Shown: positions 1-11,780, counted from the first letter of the stretch. The stretch: DNA of 64,000 bases from Ascarosepion bandense (GCA_037127315.1 JBBBDQ010001184.1:1408001-1472000), one strand, 5' to 3'. Notes: generated by a model not told the origin, from the sequence alone. Made by a program: numbers and translations.

Positions 1-334
1 CTACATTTTGTCAAATTTCCCTCTTGTAAAGTTGATGCCATGTAGGAGTCATAAACTTCCTGTAATTATGGAATGAGTACCCGATTTTTTGTATGTATAA
101 TTTGCATTTGATGCCTTGAGAATCGTCATGCTTTGAACGTTTATATTAAGTTATCCCCAATAAACGTTCAAAGCATGCCGATTCATTCAGAGTGTAGCCG
201 CTCATTGCAACTAGAGAAAACTCGATCTGCTCGGCGAAGAGGAAACAATACTGGCATGAATCTTGAGGCATTAAAAGTTATAAGCGAGTTTTTCTCCATT
301 AAGCTGTTTGGGATAAGTCAGAAGTTTTTTAAAA
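1..334. other. AT-rich interval with one perfect hairpin
   Basis: No gene is recognised. The only structure seen is a perfect inverted repeat at 127-144 and 160-177 (18-bp arms, 15-base loop). The open frame at 133-348 has no recognisable protein and partly overlaps the hairpin. Confidence 0.6.
127..177. repeat. Perfect 18-bp inverted repeat (hairpin)
   Basis: The left arm CATGCTTTGAACGTTTAT at 127-144 is exactly complementary to the right arm at 160-177, with a 15-base loop. No mismatch was found. It is too isolated to be assigned to an element, although a mariner remnant starts about 160 bases downstream. Confidence 0.85.
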
Positions 335-745
335 GCTCATTACTTTGATCCAGAAACAAAGAAACAATCCATTCAATGGCAAAACCCCTCCAAAGAAGAC
401 CGAGGTTGTTTTATCTTGTTGATGGCCTTGTTTTTGTTTTTTTTCGTTTTTTTTTTTTTTGTTATTTTTTTTAATATAACAGCTTTGAATTTATTGACTT
501 CAAAAGGGTCACACCATCAATGGAGATTAAAATGTAAACTTGCTGAGACAATTATGAAAGGCTATCAAGACAAAACGCCAAAGAAAACTAAGTGGTCCTG
601 TATCATCAGGGCAATGCTCCAGACAACAAGAACTTGATTTAAATGGCTTTGAACTGGCTTGATTACCCTCCCTATTTTAACTCTCATCATGACATGAAAA
701 CACATTTACTCGGAAGCAGTATCCAATTGATGACGTAATATCTGC
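335..745 (+). mobile_element. mariner transposase remnant (central and catalytic part)
   Basis: The frame from 335 reads HYFDPETKKQSIQWQNPS, which matches the block after the first catalytic aspartate in mariner transposases. After a T-rich insertion (about 420-480), a second stretch matches the region before the second aspartate. After a frameshift near 595 comes VVLYHQGNAPDNKN, the degenerate form of the family's HQDNAPAHK block, then a degenerate HPPYSPDL block (YPPYFN). The second catalytic aspartate is replaced by glycine and the third motif is lost, so the copy is dead. N-terminal helix-turn-helix and terminal repeats were not found. Confidence 0.75.
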
Positions 746-1690
746 TGATTTGACATATTATTACTAACAGAATGAACATCCTTTTTTAACATTCAGGTAT
801 CAGTTTACATGTAACGAAACAATCATTTTATTAATAACTAAAGTAAATTCAATGCATGCAAGATTACACAACTCTAGCATCAAACTTAATAGTCAGCCTA
901 TGAACCTTTCAGCCCACCCACGTAGAATAAAAATGTTATATGTTGGCAAATAACAAAACTTTGGCAATGGATCAAACAGCTTCTAATAATATTGCAAAAG
1001 AAGGGCGGATATCCTGGACAAATCGAAACACTTGTTTAGCAAACTTGTTTCCTTAATCGTTACTACTAGATAATGATTTCTATCTTCACAAAGATCTTCA
1101 TTTAATTAGCCTCCCCTAACCCGTAAAATAAGCTTAATAAATAATAATAACGCAAAGCATTTTTTTGCCTTAAATACTTACTCGCCTACTTACTTCTTTG
1201 TTGACAATAAGACATGTCAATGACCAGGCATATTGTCAAGATTTTGAATAAAGCAACGGAAGTTGTAGATTCATAAATATCCAAAGAGCATAGCTGTCAG
1301 GTTCATTCATTTGGCTAGTTGTAAAAATATGGAACTCCACGAATCCTTGTAATCGGAGAGATATTCATTTATTTATTCATTTCATAGATATTCATCAAGT
1401 GTCAGAGAAAAGATATTTTTGTCCAAGTTGCCTGGTTATGACAGACAGCAGGGAGAAATAGATTCAGATATAGTCGACCATAATAGCTCAAACCGGAATT
1501 ACTCAAAACTGTAGAATACACTTCTTAAGCGACAACAATAAAAGTACGCCAGTTATTATACCACTTTAAGAACTTATTTCTTATGAATTAGTTCGACAAA
1601 GACGACACATGCATAATGTTATTTTTAATATTTCACATTAACAATTACTGTTTGTAAAAGTGCATCAAATATTCAAACTGGATGATGATA
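746..1690. other. No recognisable gene or repeat
   Basis: AT-rich sequence with stops in all frames. I see no TE motif, tandem array or long inverted repeat. Confidence 0.5.
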
Positions 1691-2235
1691 CACCCTTGTA
1701 AAAATTAATTGAAACAAAACAAACATTGTCTTCCTAGAATCTTTTACAGTTTCCCTTTATACATGATCATCTCTTGGCGTTGTTTTTCTCTTCCGGCAGC
1801 ATTTTTCTTTATGTTTTGAACTGATGGAACCAATTTGTTTCTTTGCCTTGATGACGCGACTGACAGTTGAAAGTCTGACACTAACAATATCCGTGATCTC
1901 TCTGTAATGTTTGACAGTTTGTTCGTGAAGTTTTACAATTTTCGTACGCTTCCTTGGAGTAACGTCCATGGGGCAACTAATCGACAGTCAAGACAATATG
2001 GCTGGGCGTGATAAAAATATGATGCAAACAAAGATGACGCAATATATTTCAAGGCCAAACAAATTCCATCATACACCCCAAAATAAATTCATATTGTTGC
2101 ACACCAATGCAAATTACCTAATCTAAGTAAAATTAATAATCGATTATAGCATTTCACTCCAGTGGGTCAGAAATTGACCGTATAATGTAATAAAGGAAAC
2201 TAAAGCACTTGTTCCAATTAATTTGACACCAGCAG
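1691..2235 (-). mobile_element. Short Tc1-like element (about 545 bp), internally deleted, with terminal inverted repeats
   Basis: A TA dinucleotide lies at each edge (1689-1690 and 2236-2237). The ends are inverted copies: the left carries AAAAATTAATTGAAACAA, and the right, read on the minus strand, carries TCAAATTAATTGGAACAA. Between them only the N-terminal DNA-binding part of a Tc1-type transposase remains. The catalytic DDE region is absent, so this is a non-autonomous deletion derivative that would have depended on a transposase supplied elsewhere. The inverted repeats are imperfect, indicating age. Confidence 0.7.
1757..1969 (-). pseudogene. N-terminal helix-turn-helix fragment of a Tc1-type transposase (70 codons)
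   Basis: The frame starts at an ATG (1969) and stays open for 70 codons. Residues about 10-45 match the paired-like helix-turn-helix of Tc1 transposases (IVSVRLSTVSRVIKAKK). The end shows the family's basic GRKRKTTPRDD-type block (here RKRKTTPRDDHV). The domain binds the terminal inverted repeats in the family. Full-length Tc1 transposases are about 340 residues, so about 80 percent is missing. The open frame could be chance survival; expression is not shown. Confidence 0.75.
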
Positions 2236-2271
2236 TATAAATGAGGGTAAACATAATTTATGTAAAAGTCT

Positions 2272-2346
2272 TCTCCTCTCTCTCTTGACCTCTCTTTTTC
2301 TCTCTATCTCTATCCTGCTTTCTCTCTCTCTCACTCACACACACAA
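2272..2346 (+). repeat. CT-rich microsatellite passing into a short CA run
   Basis: Imperfect CT/TC dinucleotide tract with T-rich interruptions, ending in CACTCACACACACA. Simple sequence repeat. Confidence 0.85.
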
Positions 2347-2985
2347 TCGGTAAGGTTTGTTTATAAGTACGTTGTTGTTGTTCTGTAGGCCATGCATACA
2401 TATCTATATGTTTACCTGGTATATCTGGAAAGAGATAAAAGTAAGCAATAATTTATGTGATGAGAAGTTCTAATTATTTATATTCAAATTCTTTTTCTCA
2501 TCCTTAATATTATTATCACAAGTTTATACGTTTATACTCTTCGGCCATCTTTAGGTATTTAATCTAAATTAGAAGTAAATTATCGTCGTTCTGTTTCTCA
2601 TGTTCAGAAATATCTCGTCTTGTTTCTTATTTTAGTACTACCAGTTATTGCTCAACCTGTTTCCACTGTTTCTCGGTCTGCACTATCCGGACCAAGGATT
2701 GAACCCATAATGACCTTTTCACTAAAGCCATGAAATAGCACTTCCAGTAGACTGTTGACAGTGATATTTGTTTGTAGATTGAGAGAAAAAGATTAAGAGA
2801 ATGCAAAAAAAATTCTTGTAGAAATCCTTTTATTGACACTTTTGGTTGGTAAATGGTTCCTCAATGCAAGATTATTTCATTTATAGATTCTTGATTTTCT
2901 TTTTAAATTTTTTAATAGTATATCAATCGTAGGATATTTAAAGACAAGACTAATGTTTTTACATCGTAAAAATTTTTGAGTGATA
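2347..2985. other. No recognisable gene or repeat
   Basis: AT-rich. The 64-codon minus-strand frame at 2645-2839 has no recognisable protein features. Confidence 0.5.
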
Positions 2986-3240
2986 ATAATAATTTATGGG
3001 TTTGAATCATACTAATTAATCCATAGGGAGAAGAGTTAGATTCCTGCCTTTCACAAGGGTATTTACGCGCAAGGAATATAGCAAAACGGACTAGATTTAA
3101 AATCGGTTTTCCTGTTTCTAATCTCGAAACATTTATCCATTACACTAATCGCACATCTGATTATACAACACTAATCGGACACCCATTTCGACCCGTTTTG
3201 CTGTTGCTTAACTTTGATGATCTTACAAAACCTAAGAAAC
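2986..3240 (-). mobile_element. Degenerate tRNA-like SINE with a 5S-like head (SINE-A)
   Basis: On the minus strand the order is a degenerate 5S-rRNA-like segment (3161-3225, containing AAGTTAAGCAAC and a degenerate GGATGGGTGACCG box), then GATGTGCG (the tRNA-like start seen in other copies), an A-box-like stretch, a decayed B box, and the tail motif TTGCGCGTAAATACCC. The same order occurs at 61.49-61.76 kb, which is the best-preserved copy. Decay is considerable and edges are approximate. Confidence 0.55.
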
Positions 3241-3650
3241 TGATGCTTGGTTTGCTAACGAGAATCACTTAAGTGCTTATCTTCAGTAAAAGTAAAAGTT
3301 ATCTATTTAATAAAGAAAGAAATCAATCCTATGTTGAGATTGATAAAGTATATGAAAACAACGAAACTTTCATTCGTCACAATTTTTATTTTAAATAATA
3401 ATTATTTATTCATATTGACACGTAAAAATGCCAGTTTTCTTTTCTAGAATTTCATATGAAGCTCATGGCATATTCTACTAGAATAAAATTTCCATAGAAA
3501 TTTTGATATCACATCGTTAAATATTTAGGTCTCAGAACTTTAACAAAATATTACAGTAACAATCATAAAAATTAATGCTTATTGTTATTTTGAGAAGGAA
3601 AGAGATACCAATATGGCTACTTGAACTTGACTTTTTACATTTCACTGAAA
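3241..3650. other. No recognisable gene or repeat
   Basis: AT-rich sequence without TE motif or open frame of interest. Confidence 0.5.
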
Positions 3651-3915
3651 CAGACGTTAAACACTTCTATCTTACCTTCTTTCTTTAATTTTCTCATTGA
3701 AACTAAATAGCGTCTTTGATATGTCTTCTGTCTTCTCTCGCGATCAAAACGAAATAGGCCATTATTTATGATGAATCAGCAGTAGACGTTAAACACTTTT
3801 ATCTTTTTATATATTTACATTTATCAAAATGAAATCAACTAGAGTTTTTGATATGTATATTCTCTTTCCACAAGTTCAAAACAGAATAGTCCACTATTTC
3901 TGAGTCATTAGCAAG
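3651..3915 (+). repeat. Imperfect tandem duplication, unit about 132 bp, two copies
   Basis: The segment starting AGACGTTAAACACTT at 3652 recurs at 3784. Several later landmarks keep the spacing (TTTGATATGT, AAAC-AATAG-CCA-TATTT). The copies have diverged through substitutions and small indels. The origin is unknown. Confidence 0.7.
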
Positions 3916-5648
3916 GCGTAACGGTCGTGCAGGCTAACGAAGGGATGGACAACCGCAATTGTTGTATGACGTATTTACTATAATAATAGATTCACAACTT
4001 GATTTCCTATAGCTGTTGGTCACAATAACTGATCTCAGGTTATTTAAGAGATGTTCCAATATTATGATAACATAACCTCGGGTCCTAACAAGAAGTGTCG
4101 TATTTGTCTCATCAGACTAGTTTCTTGTTATAACATTTTTAATTACTCAAATGGTACTAACAATTTTGTGTAAAATTTGGGCATGGCGGTAAAACTGGCT
4201 TTTTCTGAACATTCCAGGTTTTGTATTATTTCCATACCCCTCTTTCTTCTTCATAGCTATTAGCTCCCCACACAATCGTTCTACAACTTTTCCTTAGCTT
4301 ACATACGCTTTTTTTATTTGTTTATGTTCATATTTTTTCCCACGTCAAATTTAGTTTGTTAATACTGTGCTAATATTTCTCTGTTCCATCAAGAAAGTAT
4401 TAATATAATGTTAAGATCATATGTCCGGTCAGATTTCCGGATTGCAAGTAGGACAGGGGAAATTTTAATACACCTTTCTCCATTAGTATCTTGGTGGTGA
4501 TATTCCACTATCATATTATCGATGTTATTTTCCTACACGTCATCAACCTTTATTTTTGATTTTTCAGATAAGAGGAATCAATTGTCTTCTTTTTCGACGT
4601 AGATTGTTGGTAAGAATTGATTACCTCTTTTTAAATTTGGTTTGTTGGGATAATCAATTGACCTTCTTTTCTTTCGAAAGTCTCCTATTTGTTTGATCTA
4701 GTATTAAGCCAGGAGCTTAGTGGAAATCTTTGTCCCACCTAAAAAATAGCATTTATTGAAAATTGCGTTCAGCTGAGAAAATGCCAGTTAGCAATATTGG
4801 CATATTGCATATGAACACTGAAAACTGGATAAAAAAATGCGTCTTTTCACTGGAGTGTTGGATAAAATCTATTTGGAAAGCAAAAGCTTAAACTAAATTT
4901 ACCACGTATCTTACTTCAGTGAACTTGGATTCAGTGGAATATAAATTGACTCTGACACTGATTATACAAGACATAGGATATAAATATAAACGCTCATTTT
5001 TCGATATGATTTCTCATTTCGCTCGATGATGGAAGATACGATATGGCACGTCAGGGATAAAATATGCAGAGGTTAAGGTGAACTCAACGTGTAAACAAAT
5101 TATATTTATCAAGTTAGAAAATGAGAGATAATATTATAATGACCGAACAAATTAAAACAAGCATCTTCGTTATATTCATTTTTTCTTCTATTTCTTTGTA
5201 CCATGTTCTTTCAGATTTCACAGCTATATACAGGCTGCGATTTTCACCAAATTTCATCTTTAATTTCGCTTACACGTTGTTTGCTTTCGGTTTTGTCGAC
5301 TGCACACTACCGACTTCGAGAAAAAGAGCACCATGACGCAATTCACTCCATCAAAAATTCAGAAACGTCATGCTGCTCCGATTGGCATTCGCACCGGAAT
5401 ATTCAATATGAACATTTCAGAGTGTCTTGGACAGTGCAGAGGGTTAGAAAAGAGTTAGAAAATTTCCAATGGTGATTACAAATGTGTTTGTTACTGATGG
5501 CAGTGTTATGCCTTCCTTTATCTTCCCACAGGCTCCAAAATCAACAGGGAGGCCTATATACTACGTGTATTCTGACTTAGCTTATCAGCCAGATCACATT
5601 TCCTCGTATTTGTCTATATTTCTGAAATGAGGTAGTATTTAGAGTATT
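3916..5648. other. No recognisable gene; AT-rich
   Basis: About 1.7 kb without recognised TE protein or terminal repeats. Overlapping plus-strand frames at 5121-5475 carry no known motif. Two related AT-rich stretches near 4570-4620 and 4630-4680 both contain an AATCAATTG core. Confidence 0.45.
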
Positions 5649-6000
5649 TACATTATTCGGATTATTTTCCTCATTTTTGTTGCCATTTAAACGATGTTTC
5701 GGCCTTCGGACGCTTCGGCTTTCTTCAGGTGCTAGGGATTTTCAACCGAACCTTTTATTACAATCACTGGGGTATATCATCCTCATTCCTTGCGTAGAAC
5801 CTCGATTGAAATTCATGAGTTATCTTCCTCTAATCTTGCAATTTATTTGTTCACCACTGCTATAGCCTGGCGTTGAACTCACAACTCTAATAATCAAGTC
5901 AAGAACTAACCAACGTTTATATCCACTGGGTCATGTGTCCTTAAGGCCGAAACGTCGTACAAATAGTAACAAAGATGAGGACAATAGTCCGAATAATGTA
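5649..6000. mobile_element. Fold-back element with 58-bp terminal inverted repeats and an internal tRNA-like segment
   Basis: Positions 5649-5706 are complementary to 5943-6000, with about 50 of 58 positions matching. Both arms run from TACATTATTCGGA to GTTTCGGCCTT. Inside, the minus strand at about 5860-5945 reads like a tRNA-derived SINE head: ACCCAGTGGATATAAACG resembles an A box and GAGTTCAACGCC a B box. It could be a MITE/fold-back transposon that captured a SINE, or a SINE insertion between inverted segments. No transposase is present. Confidence 0.6.
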
Positions 6001-6023
6001 AATGCCACACTTCCCCGCATTTT

Positions 6024-6160
6024 AAAGAGTAGAAATTTATCCTTTGCTTCCTGTTTAGGAATCGGTTTCTTCTAATTTTTTTTATCTTTTTCTTTTACCT
6101 CTACTTACCTCTTGTGTCTCAATGGCATTACCGCCTTAATTTGGATAGAATGATTAAAAA
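6024..6160 (+). mobile_element. Decayed 3' UTR tail of a LINE-A (CR1/Jockey-like) copy
   Basis: Matches in order the pieces seen in the better copies: CCTTTGCTTCCTGTTTAGGA, a C/T-rich stretch, then GGCATTACCGCCTT and TGATTAAAAA at the end. The coding part is absent, as expected after severe 5' truncation. Confidence 0.6.
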
Positions 6161-7244
6161 CAATCTGTCACATTCTTGTGGTTTATTCCATCGTTTAGCC
6201 AGATAGTTAATTTTCTTTACTAGCTTGATTCTTGTGCCTTGAATTTGCACCTCACACGTCTTGGTGATGAACTTATATTCGGTAATGGTTGGTAGTTTTT
6301 CTTGCTTTCCTTCGTTAATTTTCTAGTTATAATAGTTTTCCTTTTCTCTACCTAATGAAATAGAAGTCAAGTAGAAAAAGCGTATATGAGAAGTCTGAGA
6401 ATTTACCATTTATGATATGCATAATCTTTGAAAGAAAAATGCATGAGAAAGTTATTTTATCGCAAACCGATTGTATATGGAGATAAAATGAATTTTTTAC
6501 ATAAAAAAACAGGATTGTAATAAAACCACTGCTATCCTATTTTTGCAATTATATTCATCCTATACAAGACTAAGATCTACTTGAGGCGTACAGAATAAGC
6601 GGAACAGTATATGGGATATATGATGAGATTAGGGTTGACTCTAAACACAGCAGGTTACGATTCTGGGGAAGCATCCTCTTAAGGGGCTAGAAATTTAACT
6701 TAAACTTAAGGGGCTAGAAACTTTAACTTAAAAGGAATGTTTCTATTAAATAATCTTAATATCAGATACACTATTGATAATGCGTTGATAGCAGATAACT
6801 GATAAAGTTGGTTAAGTGCTGATCGCGTTTAAAGTCAGCATGCCACCTCTTACCCGTTGTGTTCGACGAAACAAAGTCTGAATAACACTTATCAAGCCAC
6901 TGATTTGCTTGAACAGTTTTTTTTTGCATCAGAAGCAATGCTTTATCAACAGACGAAACTCAGATTTTTTTCCATTATTTTAAAAAATTTGCAACAGTAT
7001 CTTTAATTAAATAACGATAATTTTAAAGTAATAATCCGATTAAGCCCCAATTTTGTCACGTGTCATTTGAAGGTTAGTACTTCATAAAAATAATATGGGT
7101 TTTTTTTTATTCGTATCGCCATCTGTATGTCAGACCTGGGACTTATTGATGTATTGAGTTAGTTAAGTGCTATTTATGATACACGCTTTGGCAACCATGT
7201 CTCTTTCAATCCTTACCTAACAATGCAAAACATTTTTCCGCAGT
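6161..7244. other. No recognisable gene; one short direct duplication
   Basis: AT-rich. AAGGGGCTAGAAA-TTTAACTTAAA occurs twice in tandem at about 6678-6735. Nothing else stands out. Confidence 0.5.
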
Positions 7245-7470
7245 AGTTTACCATTTTTTTTCCGGCAGAATAATTGCTAACCAAGGCTATAGAACTAAAT
7301 CTGCTCTGCTATATAGTCCATAGCTGGAAGGAGAAGAGAGGTATTCATACCTTCCCCCAAAGATATTTGCGCGTAAGTAAAAGCAGCGAATTCGAACTCA
7401 GTTCTCCGATTTCTCATTCCGAGTTGATATCTATTACACCACAACGCACATCCAGATAACTGATACGGTG
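7245..7470 (-). mobile_element. tRNA-like SINE-A copy
   Basis: On the minus strand GGATGTGCGTTGTGGTGTAA and the following A-box-like segment are followed by a B box (GAGTTCGAATTCG), TTACTTACGCGCAAATATC, and a body ending in a CTGCCGG-containing tail. The order matches the copy at 52.2 kb (plus strand) and the one at 61.5 kb. A 5S-like head was not recognised in this copy. Confidence 0.65.
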
Positions 7471-8035
7471 CTAATAAGAGGCTGATGAAATTTGTCTCTT
7501 AAAACCTGGAGGGCGTATTAAAGGCCAGAAGAACATTAAAAAGCAGCTAGTACATTACTTAACGAGCGTGTGTAAATGGATGGCAAAAACGGATAGTATA
7601 AAACATAGCAAAAAGAACAATCTTTTAAGAGATACAAAGGACATGAAGTTTGGGAGGACTCACCAAGACTATAACTGAAATGTCTTTTAAAACTTTTTCA
7701 TGGCGCTACTGGTAACACACCTCATTCAATGACTTGAGAAAACCGGGCTCAATATGTGTTGAAAGGATTCTCTCTTTTGAGAGAAAGTTGAAACTCACCT
7801 TTCCGTAGAAAGTTGAAACTCACCTTTTCCCCACGTATAGAGGTTTGCTAGACTGGATACTGTCTGCACAAAAAAACATGTTACTGTGATTAGCCTACCA
7901 GAGATCTATTTAAGAAACTTTTTTTTCATCTCTGTTTTCCTATTTTGTCCAGGGCTTGTACTGACCTAAGGAATGACTTTTACTAACTTATTTTCTTCCA
8001 TGCCTATTCTCACTTTATATTGAAGACAGTGTCAT
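7471..8035. other. No recognisable gene; short direct repeat
   Basis: A 21-bp direct repeat, AGAAAGTTGAAACTCACCTT, lies at about 7781-7825. No other structure was seen. Confidence 0.5.
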
Positions 8036-8039
8036 CAAT

Positions 8040-9790
8040 CTTACCTTTTTATTCTTTCCTTCGGAGACTGGGAGAGTAACATAGGCATCATCACCTCATG
8101 GTCAATGTTCATATTGAGCCTTCTGTCTTAGCACATTTCACTTTTTCCTAGTTGGAACTTCAGTTCCTGCTTCTACATCTTTAGGATATTTGAATCTCTA
8201 TAAAGGCTTGTCTCCCTTGTCATTGCCACAGTAAATCCATCAACTAATCTTCTAAAGGGGAACTGCAATGCATTTGATGCTTCATACAAAACTTAACTAC
8301 TCAAACTCTTTGTTAAGCCAAACCATTATCTCAAATTACCACTAACATTTTCCTTCCATATACTTAACAGTTGTTAATTCCATTTCATATAAAGTTGACG
8401 GCCACAAAATCTTTAGTAAAATGGCATACTGACATATCAATGCCTTAAAACGGCCTGAGAGCACTGACTTGTTTACTTACTTCAACATTGTTCGAGGTCT
8501 ATAAATCATTTGCTGGAATCATTTATATCTTTAAAATCAAAATTGAAAGTTTTAACCAGACACTTAACAGCACTTTCATTTAACGACAGGATTATGGTTC
8601 TTGCAAACCTTTTTGTCACAATCCCTCTCTTTAATACTAATGACCTCGATTGTTTCGGTCTTAATTCTTGCCCAAATAATTATCTTTTCCAAACCTTGAA
8701 AAAATCCACTGACATCCAGGAACAGGAGAAAAAGATATAATAACTGTCAGGTCATCCATATATGTATGGATCAGAGGTTTTCGTAACTCGTTTTTTATCG
8801 ACATTCAACTTCTACTGATTTTACCAAAAATGTTTATGGTTAACTTAAAAGTATCGCTGAGTAATAATCCTACTTTCTAACCGATTACAATTGGAAAATA
8901 TCAGATCGTAGGTTGTCTATATATTGAAATAATTGTAATAATCTAGTATGAGATTTCTTACATAAATAATAAAATTATAACTTCTTAGAATTTCTTTGTC
9001 TAATTTTTGTAAAATGGATCTATATACATTAGTGATGTCAAGCCACAGTACGACTAGATCACCCTTCCCTTGCTTTTCTTTTCTTGTGAACTGCTATATG
9101 ATCAAGGCAATTTGGAATGGGGGCAATCCTACCGTTCTCTGTTGAAGTATCTACGTAATTCTTAAAATGAATTCCGAAGTCATTGGGACGGAATGCAGAA
9201 GATATTTTGCTCAGTGTCCAGTCAAGAAGTTTTTCTGAACCGTTCAATTTCTTTAGTTTTCTTCTTTTAAAATGCACACTGCATTGAAGAATTTCTACTG
9301 CTTTGCAACTCTACTTCTTCTTAACAATTGTTCTTAATGTCTTTCAAAGATTAGCATGTCACATTGCTTACACACACTGTAAACCATACCATTTGGTCCT
9401 TGGGTTTGAAGCTAATCTAACTGCCAATATGACCTCTTTTGATTCTTTCAAGGTCGGTGCCGTCAAGATAAAAATTTTTATCAGCGGTTTTCAGTACACT
9501 ATTATATTATTTTATAAAGTCTTTTTTTTTATCTTGATCACTGAGTGTTATTTGTAGAAAAAAGTTTCTTCCGCTGTACACACAAGATTACCATTACTTC
9601 TTTTTTGGACGATTTCTAGGATCTTCTGCTCTACAAAGAGTTTTAAATTTATTCCAAAACAAAAAAAGTTCCAAAAATTGGGTTTTCTACCTCATTTGCT
9701 TTTTATATTGTTTCCTTAGCTCGAGTCTCAGCCGGTAAATTTTCTCTCCCAACGGTAGTTTCTGGGATCTTTTTGCGCTTGTTCTGAACA
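8040..9790 (-). mobile_element. Reverse-transcriptase relic of a LINE-like element of uncertain clade
   Basis: Read on the minus strand, broken frames line up in the order of a reverse transcriptase common in invertebrate genomes. First comes SNPRTKWYG (from S-GPNG), near 9400, then HFKRRKL. The frame 9277-9059 follows, with NYVDTSTENGRIAPIPNCLDH. Then come DLVVLWLDITNVYRSI at about 9055, a degenerate GIITGC block, the catalytic box YMDDLTV at about 8760, PGCQWI, PKQSRSLVLKRG and ILLKILWPSTLYEM. Stops and frameshifts are frequent. The second aspartate pair (DD) survives, but the protein cannot be made. I do not recognise a 5' ORF, tail or target-site duplication. Confidence 0.7.
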
Positions 9791-10184
9791 TAACCGAATC
9801 ATTCTAACGCTTAACTAATGAAGTAGTCGTTATTATGTTTACTATACTGCCTATGTTCCCCTTTATACATCGTTCGTAAAATATCCTTTACATCCTGATA
9901 GAATTGTTGCCATCCATTCTTCTAGTGTTCAGTGGCCTATTGTGTGAATAAATGTGGAAAACCACGATCGATAACCCTATAAAGAAATATGGCATATAAA
10001 TGTTGCTGATGATGCTTCTAATGATTACAATTTGCTGCAAATATGAAGTTCACTTACTTGATGAGCTATTAGTCAATTATAATAACATGTCAAAAACCTT
10101 ACTTTTATTTTTATTTCAGAATGAAACTCATTTTAACAGAAATCTAATTGACATTTCACAATTTAAATCATTCATTTTTTAATT
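9791..10184. other. No recognisable gene or repeat
   Basis: AT-rich. The plus-strand frame 10000-10182 has no known features. Confidence 0.5.
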
Positions 10185-11780
10185 TTTTACCCCCAAGCAA
10201 GATGATAATGTCACTAGAATGCAGAGGGTTAGTGGGAGTGAAAATGAAAGAGAATGAAAAGACTGAGAATAGGAAGGATTGAAGAAAGGACAAAAAAGGA
10301 ACTGTCATACAGTAAACCTGACTAATCTTCTCTACATTTATTATTGAGATATGGACTTGTCTATCAGCTATGAGTAGAACATTTGTTCATAAAGCAGTCG
10401 GAAAAAGTGACTCACCAAAGGTGTAGTGCTTTTCAGTGCAACGCTTGTTGCACTTAAATATTGTGAACGTGTGTTTTCATGTGATTAAACCCTTCTTCAC
10501 TCACTCTTTTATTCTATTGTTTCCTTACAGTCTTACTAACCAGCCACTATGGGCGTTTTACGAAATTAATAACAGGGAAAGAGTTCAAGAAGACAGAAGA
10601 TTGATTGACGTCCCATTTAAAATCTTTGATAGTTCTAGTTATCAAAAAAGGTAGAACTCGTAAGGGAGAGCCAAAGGCAGGAAATGTGAGAGAATAAACT
10701 GTTAGAGGAAAATAGCTAGTACAACGGTAAAACTGTGAGATCTAGTTGCCAATTTAGTAGCAAGCTTGAATTCATGTCGGTGGAGTACAAGGGAAAACGT
10801 ATCATAGCATTTTCCATGAAAATGTTTATAGAAAAGAGAGAAGGAAACCACGTCACGTCGGTGAGAAAGTTGCTGAAGTCGAGATGTCTAGTCAAGGTCG
10901 AGTAGGTTGCGGTTTCTTCTTTGGATTTTGTTAAGGATCTTGAGCAGTTCGGCAGGAGCACCAGATCAGATATTGCAACAGTTTTCAATGCACAGAGGAA
11001 TGGTAGATTTCTAAATGTACTAGATGGATTTCCTTGTCATAGATGCATATATTGATTCAACGTAGTCGCTCCACTCTGTCTAGAAAGGATTAGGCTAAAC
11101 TAGGCATAGTGTTTCTCTCTTGACATGCAGAAATCTTTTCTGTTGTCAGTATATAAAATCCGTGTTTTTGGGAGCGTTAAAATTTACAATTCAATTTCTG
11201 CCACATTTAACCATTGAATAGAAGTCTTATTAAAGAGCAGTTGCCTGGTTTATTTTTCTTAGTCTGTCAGTTGTAACTACTGACATCAAGGCGATCCTTA
11301 ATGAAGATTTAAGCCGCGTATGTCTAAGGATACAGTCTTGTGTCACCCCTGCATTAGTATGAAATGATCTGCAAACGTACACCTTCAAGACAGCCTTCAT
11401 TATACGATTTGTTAGATTGAATTAAGCGAAATATTCGTTCGATGATACAGTAACTCGTGAGCTTGCTTAGAAGGCCAGCATACCAAAACTTTCCGAACGT
11501 CTTTGAGTTATCTGGAGAGAAGCCAAGCGCTTCGCTATTCTAGACAAATTCACTGATGGCCGTTAACTCGTCGGCGATAGCCCTGGCATAACGGAAGTTA
11601 TATTGTTTGTCCAAAACACGTTGTAGGAATTAAGATGCTTAACCAAATCGGCATTTTTAGAGCCTCGAGTAATTTACCGAAAAATGGTAGTTCAATAATT
11701 TCTGAAATAAGGTTTTCACAATGTTCTTAAAAGCAGGAACTACAAGGGAGGATTTCTAACCAGCTAATTAGCAAAATGTT
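10185..11780 (-). mobile_element. Old LINE-A (CR1/Jockey-like) copy: ORF2 reverse-transcriptase to 3' tail
   Basis: The low-coordinate end (10190-10260) is a decayed form of the LINE-A 3' terminus. Going up on the minus strand, the frame 10988-10716 matches the conserved post-RT region (LW-GAP, IQRR, RLQ, YKYFHG-C-DEL). At 11310-11380 NAGVTQDCIL is the degenerate NAGVPQGSIL box. At about 11400-11600 the DISKAFD-VWH-GLL-KL block is visible. At about 11680, LPFFGKLLEAL corresponds to LLPIFGKVFEAI. It covers fingers, palm and thumb but is full of stops. Compared with the copies at 26.8, 46.5 and 53.7 kb it is much more diverged, hence older. Confidence 0.7.
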
